Positions 54,852-63,131 of a stretch of 64,000 nt of DNA are shown here, one piece after another (positions within the stretch are counted from its first letter, which is position 1; every line of letters starts with the position of its first letter). The notes below the pieces were generated by a model that made no database searches, had not been told where the DNA came from, and was given only the letters and a program-made list of their open reading frames with translations. Source of the DNA: Thermoanaerobacter sp. (lineage in GTDB: Bacteria; Bacillota; Thermoanaerobacteria; Thermoanaerobacterales; Thermoanaerobacteraceae); the NCBI GenBank assembly GCA_014896455.1, contig JADBKJ010000021.1, positions 62,001 to 126,000 on the forward strand, written 5' to 3'. The position numbers were made by a program, and so were the translations under genes.

Positions 54852-55730
54852 CTATTTTTCACATTTAATCTTTGAACACAATTCACAGCCATAGCAAATT
54901 TCTACTTTGTCATTAAAAACCTTTTTAACCATCTCTAGAATTTCATTATCCCTCATATTGTTAATAGAATGAAAAAATATTTTTTTAGGAGCGATGGTTA
55001 TAAGCGTGCCTATCAGAGCCTCTTCATCACTTATAACACCATCTTTTAATTCAACAACTATCTCATTAATAAAATCATTAGATATTGGTTTGCCATTGTC
55101 ATCATAAAGTTTAAATTTGCCATTTTTATCGACAATGATATTCAATATCTCAACTTTTGAATCCTGTAATTCGACGAAGTATTTAAGTAAACCTATAAAC
55201 TCATTGTACTCTTTTTTCATTAAAAATTCATCAACAGCCTTATCTATTACTTCGCTAAGTTCACCAATAAAATCCCTCAGTCTAAAGTTCACAAACCCTT
55301 CTAAGTCTATATAATCACTCTCTTTTAAAAAATCTCTTACCAATACAAAAATTTGCTCTTTTTTTGCTAATTTAAATGTCTCTTTATTCACATCATCTTC
55401 TAAAATATTGTAAGCAATTCTCTCTATTTCCTCCCTTTCATCTTCCGAAAAATAATGGTAATATTTATTGATTAATTTTTTTATTATCCGTTTATCAATT
55501 TGGTTAACAATTATATCTGAAATAGTTTCCGCTATATAATTTCTTATTCTCGCAACATTGCTAAAACCTTGTTTATCCTCAACTTTTAAGCTATAATAAG
55601 TAACTGAGCCACACACATTAGAATTTATCGCAATCTTTATACCATTTTCAGATAAATTTTTTAAGCCATGTTTTAAATTTTCTATATCTAGTTTTAAGTC
55701 CTTTGAAACACCTATGGAAAATAGTTGCAA
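54852..55730 (-). CDS. ytxC: Putative sporulation protein YtxC
   Basis: The 292-aa product contains YVEL/YHYFSEDEREEIERIAYN-type helical segments, FVNFRLRDFIGELSEVIDKA and the C-terminal ITIAPKKIFFHSINNMRDNE, as in the YtxC family. It ends in a cysteine-rich tail (CYGCELCSKIKC) that could bind metal. In Bacillus ytxC lies near thrS and is linked to sporulation; its role is not defined. The start is TTG at 55730, 7 bases after AAGGAG, since the GTG at 55739 lies in that site. Confidence 0.83.
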   Translation of the reverse strand: MQLFSIGVSKDLKLDIENLKHGLKNLSENGIKIAINSNVCGSVTYYSLKVEDKQGFSNVARIRNYIAETISDIIVNQIDKRIIKKLINKYYHYFSEDEREEIERIAYNILEDDVNKETFKLAKKEQIFVLVRDFLKESDYIDLEGFVNFRLRDFIGELSEVIDKAVDEFLMKKEYNEFIGLLKYFVELQDSKVEILNIIVDKNGKFKLYDDNGKPISNDFINEIVVELKDGVISDEEALIGTLITIAPKKIFFHSINNMRDNEILEMVKKVFNDKVEICYGCELCSKIKCEK

Positions 55731-55785
55731 TTTTCTCACTCCTTTCGTTAATAGTATATGTGTCTTTTTATCATTTTTATCTGCT

Positions 55786-56520
55786 TTAAATCAGTGGAAT
55801 GATGGAACCTATGTCTTTTATTTGTTTAAAAGTAAGATAAACAATTTCAATTCCTTTTTTATCTAAAAATTCAATAATTTCTTCATAATTTTTATGTGAA
55901 TTAAATACACCAGTTACTGCTAATTTTTTCTCTCCTATAAGCCCCATTGAACCGCCAATAAACCCATATTCAAAACCCTTTAAAAAAACACCTCCGGGTT
56001 CTATCAAAAGCGCTTCAAAACCATTGCTAACTGCTACCTCAAATATTCCTTTGTCTGAAGTTATAAAGCTATTATCATCTATGATTGCCATATTACATTT
56101 TGTATAACCTTGCTTTACATTTAAAAACTTGACACCTTTTTTTTCTAAGGACTCTCTCAAAACAGGATCTGTGTACTTGAAATTGTGAAAAGCTGTGTTA
56201 CCCAATCTTGCTACATTATATGCGATATCATAAGGATAGTTACGTTTCAAAAAAGTTTGTCCTATTTTTACTTTTAAACCTATTAATTTCAATTTGCGTA
56301 CAAACTCTGGTGTCACATTGGGAGCTACAATGATTTCTCTGTCTCCTAAGGGATGCAAAAGTATATCGGGATGAAAAGAAATGGCATCGTATAAATCTGC
56401 ACATTTTTCAGTATATATGACTTTTATCCCTAACCTAGACAAACTATCTCCAATTTCTCTCTCTCTTCCATCAATTACAACCCATTTAAAATTGCCATGG
56501 GGAACAAAGGGATTAGACAT
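55786..56520 (-). CDS. DUF6873 family protein (GME-fold-like), function unknown
   Basis: The 244-aa product resembles the guanidino-modifying-enzyme fold group: repeated strand-helix units and GGSMGLIGEKKLAVTG, NMAIIDDNSFITSDKGIFEV, LLIEPGGVFLKGFEYGF, HPDILLHPLGDREIIVAPNV. Known GME enzymes use Cys/His/Asp-Glu residues; here Cys139-region (YTKCNMAII) and several Asp/His exist, but a catalytic set cannot be assigned. It begins just below mini-element E, so its upstream region is the left terminator hairpin and little else (GAGGTG site, no clear promoter). Confidence 0.7.
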   Translation of the reverse strand: MSNPFVPHGNFKWVVIDGREREIGDSLSRLGIKVIYTEKCADLYDAISFHPDILLHPLGDREIIVAPNVTPEFVRKLKLIGLKVKIGQTFLKRNYPYDIAYNVARLGNTAFHNFKYTDPVLRESLEKKGVKFLNVKQGYTKCNMAIIDDNSFITSDKGIFEVAVSNGFEALLIEPGGVFLKGFEYGFIGGSMGLIGEKKLAVTGVFNSHKNYEEIIEFLDKKGIEIVYLTFKQIKDIGSIIPLI

Positions 56521-56568
56521 TTTTTCACCTCTTTTATAAAAGATAGGGCATACTGTTGTATGCCCTCG

Positions 56569-56833
56569 CAGTTTGTTGACAAAGTTAAAAAATATTCAAA
56601 GGAGATATTTTGCATCGTCGCTCCGATGTTCCAAAGCGACAAAACTAAAGCTCGACCTTCGGGCTCCGGCAGGGTACCGGGCACAATCGGCCTCCTTGCC
56701 TCAGGTGCCCGCCTTCGCCATCCATGGCTTCGGCCCTGCCTCCACCCTCAGTCTCGCTAAGTTTTGTTACCGCTTTGTAACAAGTCGCACCGATTGCAAA
56801 ATATCTCCTTTGCGAAAGTTTGTCTACAGTCTG
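56569..56833 (+). mobile_element. Terminator-associated mini-element, copy E (265 bp) plus captured hairpin
   Basis: This complete element (CAGTTTGTTGACAAAGTT ... CTACAGTCTG) is almost identical to copy D. It is followed by the same 32-bp foreign hairpin/T-run (56834-56865) seen inside copy D, then CTATCTT. The whole is bracketed by perfect 20-bp direct repeats at 56547-56566 and 56874-56893, each GGCATACTG/TATGCC hairpin. The right copy overlaps the stop codon of the GGDEF gene. Two extra bases (CG) lie between the left repeat and the element. It contains spurious short frames only. Confidence 0.9.
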
Positions 56834-56892
56834 AGAGAGTATACGAAATACTCTCTTTTTCTCTTTCTATCTTGGCATACTGTTGTATGCCC

Positions 56893-57825
56893 TTAGCCTT
56901 TTCTTCTATCTTTTAAATAACAACTTCCATCCATTGTCTTTAATTTCTTTTTCAATTCAGCAGCTACTGCACTTATTTCCAAATCATTTTTAAAATCTCT
57001 AAATTCATTTGTGACAATAGCAATAGAAATTGATACCAGTGGAAACATCATTTTTTCGCCATTCCTACCAATTGTCTCTATGTAACCCTTTTTTCTATCT
57101 TCATCGTCATATAAATACTTTATTTCCTCATCAAAGCGAGAAATTATATACTTACACATCTCTTCAGCTTTATCAGGAGTAGTAATTATCACAAAATCAT
57201 CTCCACCTATGTGTCCCAAAAAATCTCTTTCATTTCCAATCAGATTTACAGCATCTGATAAAATTTTGGCTGTAAGTTTTATTACATTATCTCCTCTTAA
57301 AAAACCGTAGTAATCATTATAAGACTTAAAATTATCCACATCAATATACAAAATGGCATAAGGCTTGTTTTTTTTAATTCGCCTTTTTATTTCTTCTTTA
57401 ATGTCAATATTTCCTCTAAGACCAGTAAGAGGGTTGGCCATTCTGTTGTGTTCTATCCGCTGAAACAAATTATTGACTTTAAACAGAAGTTCTTTGTCAT
57501 TAAAAGGTTTCACTAAATAATCATCTGCACCCAATTCCAACCCTTTAATTTTTTCTTCAAAATTGTCCTGTGAAGTCAAAAGTATTATAGGAAGCATCAA
57601 ATTTCCTTCTTCTTCCCTCAAAATTCTTAAAAGGTCAAAGCCATTCATGCCTGGCATAACTATATCTAATATTACCATATCAGGAAGTTTATTCCTGTAT
57701 ATTTGCAAAGCCTCTTCTCCATCTTTAGCCTCTAGCACCCCATACCCAGCATTTTCTAAAATATCTTTCAAAATTTTCCTTGTAAGTTTGTTATCATCGA
57801 CAACAAGAATGTTTCTCCCCTTCAC
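56893..57825 (-). CDS. Response regulator with GGDEF (diguanylate cyclase) domain
   Basis: The 310-aa product has a receiver domain (NILVVDDNKLTRKILKDIL, phospho-Asp in DMVILDIVMPGMNGF, Lys in DYLVKPFNDKELL) and a GGDEF domain with NPLTGLRGNIDIKEEI and the active motif in LGHIGGDDFVIITT (GGDDF). It probably makes c-di-GMP after phosphorylation. I start at GTG 57825, with GGAGG 7 bases upstream; the longer frame from 57885 has no site. No kinase gene is adjacent. Confidence 0.88.
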   Translation of the reverse strand: MKGRNILVVDDNKLTRKILKDILENAGYGVLEAKDGEEALQIYRNKLPDMVILDIVMPGMNGFDLLRILREEEGNLMLPIILLTSQDNFEEKIKGLELGADDYLVKPFNDKELLFKVNNLFQRIEHNRMANPLTGLRGNIDIKEEIKRRIKKNKPYAILYIDVDNFKSYNDYYGFLRGDNVIKLTAKILSDAVNLIGNERDFLGHIGGDDFVIITTPDKAEEMCKYIISRFDEEIKYLYDDEDRKKGYIETIGRNGEKMMFPLVSISIAIVTNEFRDFKNDLEISAVAAELKKKLKTMDGSCYLKDRRKG

Positions 57826-57945
57826 AATGTTTCCTCCACAAAAAACATTTAACAACCCCATAATATTATATAAAAATTTTGGCAAAAAAACTACTACTTT
57901 AGCAAATAAAATTTAAAGTAAAAATAAAAAATTTTACATAAAATT

Positions 57946-58281
57946 TTATGCGGTTTCTTCAAAGAAAAGAGAGTAATATTTTGAAATTTTTTCTTCCAAT
58001 GTATCCATACTTATAAAACGAGCCTCTCTTATTGCCTCTTTTCCATCCACATAAACTATTACAGTAGGAACAGTAAAAACAGAAAACTTACCAGAAGCAA
58101 GCTGAATCTCATCAATATAAATGTGAAAACTTTTTATTTTTGGATAGTTTACTAGCATTCCCTCAAGTTTAGGAAGTAATGATGTACATATTCCGCAATC
58201 TTGTGTAGAAAAATAAAGAAATACCATGTCATTTTCCTTTATAATTTGTTCTATATTTTCTATGTCGTTAATTTTATCCAT
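57946..58281 (-). CDS. Thioredoxin-like protein
   Basis: The 111-aa product has the thioredoxin fold with a CxxC redox site in STQDCGICTSLLPKLEG and the cis-proline strand FSVFTVPTVIVYVDGKE. It probably reduces disulfides or supplies electrons; no partner is encoded beside it. The ATG at 58281 has GGAGGG 5 bases upstream. Confidence 0.87.
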   Translation of the reverse strand: MDKINDIENIEQIIKENDMVFLYFSTQDCGICTSLLPKLEGMLVNYPKIKSFHIYIDEIQLASGKFSVFTVPTVIVYVDGKEAIREARFISMDTLEEKISKYYSLFFEETA

Positions 58282-58328
58282 AATTTCCCTCCTATCCAAA
58301 AGACTACAAACGATTAGATTTTAAAATT

Positions 58329-58359
58329 AAAAAATATAAGCCCCTTCTAGGGCTTTTTC
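58329..58359 (-). terminator. Terminator of the tRNA operon
   Basis: AAGCCCTAGAAGGGGCTT followed by ATATTTTTT on the minus strand, 33 bases beyond tRNA-Cys. Confidence 0.8.
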
Positions 58360-58391
58360 ATAACCTGATTCACTAAAGCTTCATGTTTTTA

Positions 58392-58466
<75 letters not shown>

Positions 58467-58470
58467 GTAT

Positions 58471-58546
58471 TGGAGCGGACAACGAGACTCGAACTCGCGA
58501 CCCTCACCTTGGCAAGGTGATGCTCTACCAACTGAGCTATGTCCGC
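58471..58546 (-). tRNA. tRNA-Gly (GCC)
   Basis: Minus-strand cloverleaf with GCGGACA acceptor, D-arm AGCTCAGTTGGTAGAGC, anticodon loop TTGCCAA (GCC), GAGTTCGAGTC T-arm and encoded CCA. Confidence 0.96.
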
Positions 58547-58550
58547 ATAA

Positions 58551-58626
58551 TGGTGCCTCGAAGTGGAATCGAACCACTGACACAGGGATTTTCAGTCCCT
58601 TGCTCTACCTACTGAGCTATCGAGGC
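58551..58626 (-). tRNA. tRNA-Phe (GAA)
   Basis: Minus-strand cloverleaf with GCCTCGA acceptor, anticodon loop CTGAAAA (GAA), GGTTCGATTCC T-arm, discriminator A and encoded CCA. Confidence 0.96.
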
Positions 58627-58635
58627 ATAATATAA

Positions 58636-58712
58636 TGGCGACCCAAAAGGGACTTGAACCCTCGACCTCCAGCGTGACAGGCTGGCGCTCTAACCAACTG
58701 AGCTATTGGGCC
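58636..58712 (-). tRNA. tRNA-Asp (GTC)
   Basis: Minus-strand cloverleaf with GGCCCAA acceptor, anticodon loop CTGTCAC (GTC), GGGTTCAAGTCCC T-arm, discriminator G and encoded CCA. Confidence 0.96.
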
Positions 58713-58713
58713 G

Positions 58714-58789
58714 TGGTGGTCGCAATAGGACTCGAACCTATGACCCCCTGCTTGTAAGGCAGGTGCTCTCCCAGCTGAGCTATACGACC
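58714..58789 (-). tRNA. tRNA-Val (TAC)
   Basis: Minus-strand cloverleaf with GGTCGTA acceptor, anticodon loop CTTACAA (TAC), AGGTTCGAGTCCT T-arm and encoded CCA. It is the first tRNA of the Val-Asp-Phe-Gly-Cys operon. Confidence 0.96.
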
Positions 58790-58811
58790 ATTCTACTGCC
58801 GTGCAAGTAAT

Positions 58812-58840
58812 AGTATACATAAAAAACTGCTATTAGTCAA
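58812..58840 (-). promoter_or_regulatory. Promoter of the tRNA operon
   Basis: TTGACT (58835-58840) and TATACT (58812-58817) are spaced by 17 bp on the minus strand, 22 bp upstream of tRNA-Val. Confidence 0.8.
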
Positions 58841-58914
58841 CACTATTTTGAGGATTTTTTCACCCTTATGTCTAGTTAAAAATAAAAAATATCGATGATT
58901 CTCTTAAATTTGCT

Positions 58915-59130
58915 TTATTCCTCTGCAATTCTCAGCAATTCTTTAAGCCTACTCTCCTCTATCAAATACTTTTTACCACAAAAATAGCATACAATTTCAA
59001 CAGATTGTCCTTCTGAAATAAGTTTTTCTATTTCCTCTTTTCCAAGAGCAATTATAGCAGTTTCAAATCTTTCTTGTGAACAATCACATAACTCCTACCC
59101 CAACAGCAGAAGGTACACCTCCTATATCAA
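58915..59130 (-). pseudogene. Remnant of Hsp33 chaperone gene (hslO)
   Basis: The C-terminal redox domain of Hsp33 is readable: CDCSQERFETAIIALGKEEI, then EGQSVEIVCYFCGKKYLIEE with the CxC and CxxC zinc cysteines, to a normal stop. Before it only a short piece, DIGGVPSAVGVGV, remains in another frame; it matches the PSAVGxGVL segment near the end of the N-terminal domain. A stretch between them is deleted, the N-terminal domain and start are missing, and the upstream end runs into the csp terminator. The product cannot be a working Hsp33. It is not seen as a long open frame. Confidence 0.87.
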
Positions 59131-59161
59131 AAAAACCCTAACATATTTAATGTTAGGGTTT
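59130..59161 (-). terminator. Terminator of the cold-shock gene
   Basis: AAACCCTAACATTAAATATGTTAGGGTTT followed by TTTT on the minus strand: a strong 12-bp stem directly after csp. Confidence 0.85.
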
Positions 59162-59170
59162 AATTTCACG

Positions 59171-59374
59171 TCAGTTTACCTTCCTTACTTTAGAAGCTTG
59201 TGGCCCTTTTGCAGCTTCAACTACCTCGAACTCAACTTTTTGTCCTTCTTCTAATGTCTTAAAGCCATCACCTTCAATTGCTGAGTAATGGACAAATACG
59301 TCTGTGCCATCCTCCCTTTCAATAAAGCCATAACCTTTCTCGGCATTAAACCATTTTACTTTACCTCTTACCAT
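59171..59374 (-). CDS. Cold shock protein (CspA/CspB family)
   Basis: This 67-aa OB-fold RNA chaperone shows [20 protein letters not shown] (RNP-1) and [14 protein letters not shown] (RNP-2), then [17 protein letters not shown]. It should bind single-stranded RNA and DNA. A near-consensus promoter (59415-59443) and a strong terminator make it monocistronic. GGAGG lies upstream of the ATG. Confidence 0.96.
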   Translation of the reverse strand: MVRGKVKWFNAEKGYGFIEREDGTDVFVHYSAIEGDGFKTLEEGQKVEFEVVEAAKGPQASKVRKVN

Positions 59375-59414
59375 TTATATCTTCCTCCAAACTTGATAAA
59401 TAATTTACCTTTCT

Positions 59415-59443
59415 ATCATAGCACTTATATATCAAATTGTCAA
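59415..59443 (-). promoter_or_regulatory. Promoter of the cold-shock gene
   Basis: TTGACA (59438-59443) and TATGAT (59415-59420) are spaced by 17 bp on the minus strand, about 41 bp upstream of the csp ATG. Confidence 0.8.
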
Positions 59444-59448
59444 ATTTT

Positions 59449-60195
59449 TTATTGAAATTTTATAATATCCCATATATTTCTAAGCGCATAGCTTGCTTTT
59501 TCCCTTATAACTAAATCAGCTTTATAGTCATAAGGAGTCTCTGTCGCATTTATAATTATTAAATGTCTTACTATATCTGGCAAAAAGTTCACTGGCGAAA
59601 CTGCCAAAGAAGAACCTATGACTATTAACAAATCGCTGGCCTTTACTTCTTTTACTGCCAAATCAAAAACATAAGGCATAGGATCTCCAAATAGTACTAC
59701 ATCAGGCCGCAGTAACCCACCACACTCATCGCAGCGAGGAGGAATTTGTTTTTTATTTACTTTTTCCTCTAAAACTTCAAAAGAGACTTTTTTTCCACAA
59801 TGTAAACAACTTCCTTCTCTCGTATTGCCGTGAACTTCGAATACATTTTTAGAACCAGCTTTTTGATGAAGATTGTCTATATTTTGTGTAATTACTCCAA
59901 AAATTATACCTTCTTTCTCCATTTCGCTTAATATGTAATGAGCTTCATTAGGCTTAGCATTTCTCATTGAAGACAAAATCTTGAAACCAACTTTATAAAA
60001 TTCCTCCGGGAAATTGTACAATACACCCGTTGACAAAACCTCCATGGGATCTAACTTCTCCCACAGACCCTTTCCTGGGCTTCTAAAATCAGGTATACCA
60101 CTTTCCGTTGATATACCTGCTCCTGTCAATACAATAGTTTTTCTTGACTGCTTAATGAGGCGAGCAGTCTCTTCAAACAAATTTTTATCCCCCAT
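59449..60195 (-). CDS. cobB: NAD-dependent protein deacylase, SIR2 family
   Basis: The 248-aa sirtuin has VLTGAGISTESGIPDFRSPG, VITQNIDNLHQKAGSKN, the catalytic histidine in VFEVHGNTREG, the structural zinc site CLHCGKK...CDECGG, and the NAD-binding GSSLAVSPVNFLPD. It removes acetyl or other acyl groups from lysines using NAD. A TATACT-like box and a GAGGTGA site precede it, downstream of the SASP gene. Confidence 0.93.
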   Translation of the reverse strand: MGDKNLFEETARLIKQSRKTIVLTGAGISTESGIPDFRSPGKGLWEKLDPMEVLSTGVLYNFPEEFYKVGFKILSSMRNAKPNEAHYILSEMEKEGIIFGVITQNIDNLHQKAGSKNVFEVHGNTREGSCLHCGKKVSFEVLEEKVNKKQIPPRCDECGGLLRPDVVLFGDPMPYVFDLAVKEVKASDLLIVIGSSLAVSPVNFLPDIVRHLIIINATETPYDYKADLVIREKASYALRNIWDIIKFQ

Positions 60196-60220
60196 GGCAA
60201 TTCACCTCAAATAGAGTATA

Positions 60221-60391
60221 TCACAACTTTTCTTTTTTTCCTACCTCCTGTTGCATTTTTATCTTTTTCTTAACTATTGAACCTATTTTCCCAGTTTCTT
60301 GGGCAGATAACTTAGACCATCCAACTTTTTTTACCTTTTCAAGAAGTCCTAATTCTTCAGCCGCTTCAAGTTTCAAAATTTCATTATCCAT
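60221..60391 (-). CDS. Alpha/beta-type small acid-soluble spore protein
   Basis: This 56-aa protein begins MDNEILKLEAAEELGLLEKV, then KKVGWSKLSAQETGKIGSIV and a lysine-rich tail. The pattern (LExAxELGL...VGWxxLxxxExGxIGG-like) is that of alpha/beta SASPs of Clostridia and Thermoanaerobacter, which coat spore DNA. The usual GG is GS here, so it may be a divergent minor SASP. GGGAGGAG lies 9 bases before the ATG, overlapping the end of the upstream gene. It is too short for most ORF lists. Confidence 0.8.
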   Translation of the reverse strand: MDNEILKLEAAEELGLLEKVKKVGWSKLSAQETGKIGSIVKKKIKMQQEVGKKEKL

Positions 60392-60394
60392 TCT

Positions 60395-61876
60395 TTAATA
60401 CTCCTCCCAATTTAAAGAACTGTAATATATCTTTTCCCCTGTGCTGGCATCTATCATAAACTCCAAAGAGTTAGGTATATACACTAATTTACCTTTTTTA
60501 TGTTCTGTTATAAAATAGTGCAGTTTAAAACCACTATCTATAAAAATATTTTGAGCAACTTGTGTATTGATAGTATTATCTATCTTTGGAAAATCAATAT
60601 AATCCCAATTAAAAATTATTTTTTTAACTATTCCTTCCTCATTTGTTTCAATGGTTATATAATTATTAGAAATTATCGTATTGTTTGTTTGTCTATAAAA
60701 AGTATAAATTTTATTATTTCGATAATTCATAGGATATGCTACCAAAAAATCACAAGACAAATAATTATAAAGATGTTCTTTCACATATGTCTTTGCCTCT
60801 TCCATATCAAGTATTCTAAAATTTTTTTCATTATAATTCCAATAACCAAAACCTAAGTGAAGAATATTTTGGTCATTAGAATCAATTGCTACATTTATAT
60901 TTAAAATTATGTCTTTTAGACTTGTAAAATTCCAATCATAGGTCACAGCTGGTTTACCCGTCAAATAAAAATTATTCACATAACCGGATTTGAGCAAAGA
61001 AATTTTATCTATTTTTAAATTTTTTGCTATATCTTGAGCAATTGTCTCTGGATTTTCTAAATTAAAACGATCGCCTTTTAACTTTGCAAAATCCAGTGTA
61101 ATCATTTCTTCTTTAATATCATTTCCCTTATAATCAATAAAAATACCACTTTTGGCATCAATCCCATAAAACAAAGGATTCAAAGAGGAAATATACACTA
61201 ACTGATACTTTTTGCCTTCTTTATAAGCCATAAGCTGAGGAACAATATATTTTTGATATAGGTTTTTTATTTCGTCTATACTTTTAATATCATTTGTCAC
61301 CTCATATTCAACTTTTTCCGAAAGATTTTCACCAAAAAATTTAATAACTTCTCCTGAATGAGAATCTATGTACACAACTATTTCTCTATTATCCACTATC
61401 AGGTGATTTATCACTTTTTTAAAAATTAACTTATAAATATATGGTTTTTCTAAACTTTCATCAATATACTCATCATCTGAAAGGCTTTTTACAAATTGAT
61501 ATTCTTCTCCTGTAATTGAAGATATCAAATTGTGGGCTAAAATTATCGACTCACTTTTTGAATATTTTGCTGATAAATTTTTATCAAAATGTGTAAAAGT
61601 ATTTTCATAGTAATCTATATACTCCAATTTATCATTGTCAGTATTGTATACAATTTTTAAAATCTTAAAGGGATTACTTCCTTCAAATTTAAAGCTATAT
61701 AACCCATTTTGCAACTTATGTTCTACTAATTTTAATCCTCTTGTAAAAGGTACTTTCATTATTATTTCTTGTAATATTTTTTCTTCTGAATAAGGATTAG
61801 CTTCTGAATAAGCACTTGATAAATTTAAAAATAATATCAAGGCAATCAATCCTGCTAAACAAAATTTTTTAACCAT
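60395..61876 (-). CDS. Secreted YcdB/YcdC repeat protein
   Basis: The 493-aa product has a signal peptide (VKKFCLAGLIALILFLNLSS, cleavage near SAYSEA) and repeated PepSY-like YcdB units: strands with EIVVYIDSHSGEVIKFFGE, SSLNPLFYGIDAKSGIFIDY and LEFMIDASTGEKIYYSS. YcdB/YcdC domains occur in exported proteins of spore-formers; the function is unknown. It overlaps the ribosome site of the following SASP gene, which suggests a shared transcript and perhaps sporulation-stage expression. The latter is inference. Confidence 0.8.
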   Translation of the reverse strand: MVKKFCLAGLIALILFLNLSSAYSEANPYSEEKILQEIIMKVPFTRGLKLVEHKLQNGLYSFKFEGSNPFKILKIVYNTDNDKLEYIDYYENTFTHFDKNLSAKYSKSESIILAHNLISSITGEEYQFVKSLSDDEYIDESLEKPYIYKLIFKKVINHLIVDNREIVVYIDSHSGEVIKFFGENLSEKVEYEVTNDIKSIDEIKNLYQKYIVPQLMAYKEGKKYQLVYISSLNPLFYGIDAKSGIFIDYKGNDIKEEMITLDFAKLKGDRFNLENPETIAQDIAKNLKIDKISLLKSGYVNNFYLTGKPAVTYDWNFTSLKDIILNINVAIDSNDQNILHLGFGYWNYNEKNFRILDMEEAKTYVKEHLYNYLSCDFLVAYPMNYRNNKIYTFYRQTNNTIISNNYITIETNEEGIVKKIIFNWDYIDFPKIDNTINTQVAQNIFIDSGFKLHYFITEHKKGKLVYIPNSLEFMIDASTGEKIYYSSLNWEEY

Positions 61877-61946
61877 ACATAGACCTCCTTGAAAATATTA
61901 CCATATATACTATTCTATGTATGGTTAAAAATTCCTGCTTATATCA

Positions 61947-61973
61947 CAAAAAAATCCGGATAACCCGGATTTT
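61947..61973 (-). terminator. Terminator of the NifU-domain gene
   Basis: AAATCCGGGTTATCCGGATTT followed by TTTTGTG on the minus strand, starting at the stop codon. Confidence 0.85.
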
Positions 61974-62194
61974 TAAACTGCTATTACTTCCATCACTTCA
62001 GGAATTTCTTCTTTGATGGCCCTTTCAATGCCTTCTTTCAGCGTCAATGTAGCAAAAGGGCATCCTCCACAAGCACCTGTCAGCTTTACCTTTACAATTC
62101 CATCCTCTGTAACGTCAATAAGTTCCACATTTCCTCCGTCTGCTTGAAGAGATGGCCTTAAAAGCTCTAATACTTCTTCTACTCTTTCTCTCAT
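61973..62194 (-). CDS. NifU C-terminal domain Fe-S scaffold protein
   Basis: The 73-aa product is a single NifU C-terminal domain: [20 protein letters not shown] and the CxxC in [20 protein letters not shown]. It can hold or deliver an Fe-S cluster between two subunits. The ATG at 62194 has AAGGAGG 7 bases upstream; the frame from 62218 starts before that site. It stands alone, not in a suf or isc operon. Confidence 0.92.
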   Translation of the reverse strand: MRERVEEVLELLRPSLQADGGNVELIDVTEDGIVKVKLTGACGGCPFATLTLKEGIERAIKEEIPEVMEVIAV

Positions 62195-62246
62195 AGCCAA
62201 TCCTCCTTCCTGACACAATTATTATACCACAAAAATCAATGGAAAT

Positions 62247-62711
62247 CTATTTTTTGAGTTTTCGACTTATAATTTCTGCAACTTTTTCTAAAAATCTTTT
62301 GTCTTCTTCATCAAAAGCAGCTAAATCATCGCTGTCAATATCTATTTCTCCTATTATGTCGCCATTAACCCATATTGGCACTACAATTTCCGATTTCGTC
62401 TCAAGACTACAAGCCAAATAATTATCTTCTTTTGTTACATCATCTACAATTATAGTATTTTTTTCTGCAACTGCTCTTCCACAAACCCCCTGTCCTACTT
62501 TAATTTTCACATGTTCTGTAGGTCTACCAATATAAGGTCCTATTACTAACTCTCCATCTTTCATGAAATAAAAACCCGTCCAATTATAGTAAGGAACATT
62601 GTCTGCTAATATCTTAACAACTTCACCATAAAATTCATCCATCTCATCAATTTCTCTTGCTTTTTGGTCAATCCTAACTAATAGGTCATCAAAAACTTTT
62701 CTTTTTTCCAT
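62247..62711 (-). CDS. GAF-domain protein, free-methionine-R-sulfoxide-reductase-like
   Basis: This 154-aa single GAF protein has YYNWTGFYFMKDGELVIGPY, VGQGVCGRAVAEKNTIIVDD, NYLACSLETKSEIVVPIWV and IGEIDIDSDDLAAFDEEDKR. Two cysteines (GVCG, LACS) match the resolving and catalytic cysteines of free Met-R-sulfoxide reductase; the third, upstream of GVCG, is replaced (PTEHVKIKV). It may still reduce free Met-R-O using two cysteines, or be a ligand-binding relative. It is probably monocistronic, 36 bases above the NifU-type gene. Confidence 0.82.
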   Translation of the reverse strand: MEKRKVFDDLLVRIDQKAREIDEMDEFYGEVVKILADNVPYYNWTGFYFMKDGELVIGPYIGRPTEHVKIKVGQGVCGRAVAEKNTIIVDDVTKEDNYLACSLETKSEIVVPIWVNGDIIGEIDIDSDDLAAFDEEDKRFLEKVAEIISRKLKK

Positions 62712-62855
62712 CTTTTCAGCTCCTCTGTAAAAAATTTATCAATATAATTTTACCATTAAAATGTTATAAAATAAAGTAGTTCCCTTTTAGATTTATCAAT
62801 AGTTAAAGATTAATTCAATTTGCCTTAAATAATTAAACTGCCTCAAAAGCAGTTT

Positions 62856-63114
62856 CAGTTTGTTGACAAAGTTAAAAAATATTCAAATGAGATATTTTGC
62901 ATCGTCACTCCGATGTTCCAAAGCGACAAAACTAAGCTCGACCTTCGGGTTCCGGCAGGTACCCCGTCAGGCGACCTCCTGTCTTTAGTGCCGTCTCCGC
63001 CATCCTTGGCTACGGCCCTGCCTCCACCCTCGGCTTGCTAAGTTTTGTTGCCGCTTTGTCACAAGTCGCACCGATTGCAAAATATCTCATTTACGAAAGT
63101 TTGTCTACAGTCTG
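62856..63114 (+). mobile_element. Terminator-associated mini-element, copy F (259 bp) with paired change in the inverted core
   Basis: The left end is CAGTTTGTTGACAAAGTT and the right end CTACAGTCTG. The inner core reads AAATGAGATATTTTGCA on the left and TGCAAAATATCTCATTT on the right, while copies A, D and E have GG/CC in place of TG/CA. Both arms changed together, so perfect pairing is kept. It is flanked by a hairpin AAACTGC...GCAGTTT at 62835-62855 and its copy at 63115-63133 (19 bp aligned, one mismatch), which overlaps the lgt stop codon and was the lgt terminator. The GC-rich centre differs from D and E at many positions. Confidence 0.88.
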
Positions 63115-63131
63115 ACTGCCTCAAAGGCAGT

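Noticed and set aside
62712-62834. Possible gene between the GAF gene and mini-element F
   Set aside because: The stretch is AT-rich with stops in all frames; apart from the upstream region of the GAF gene I see nothing in it.
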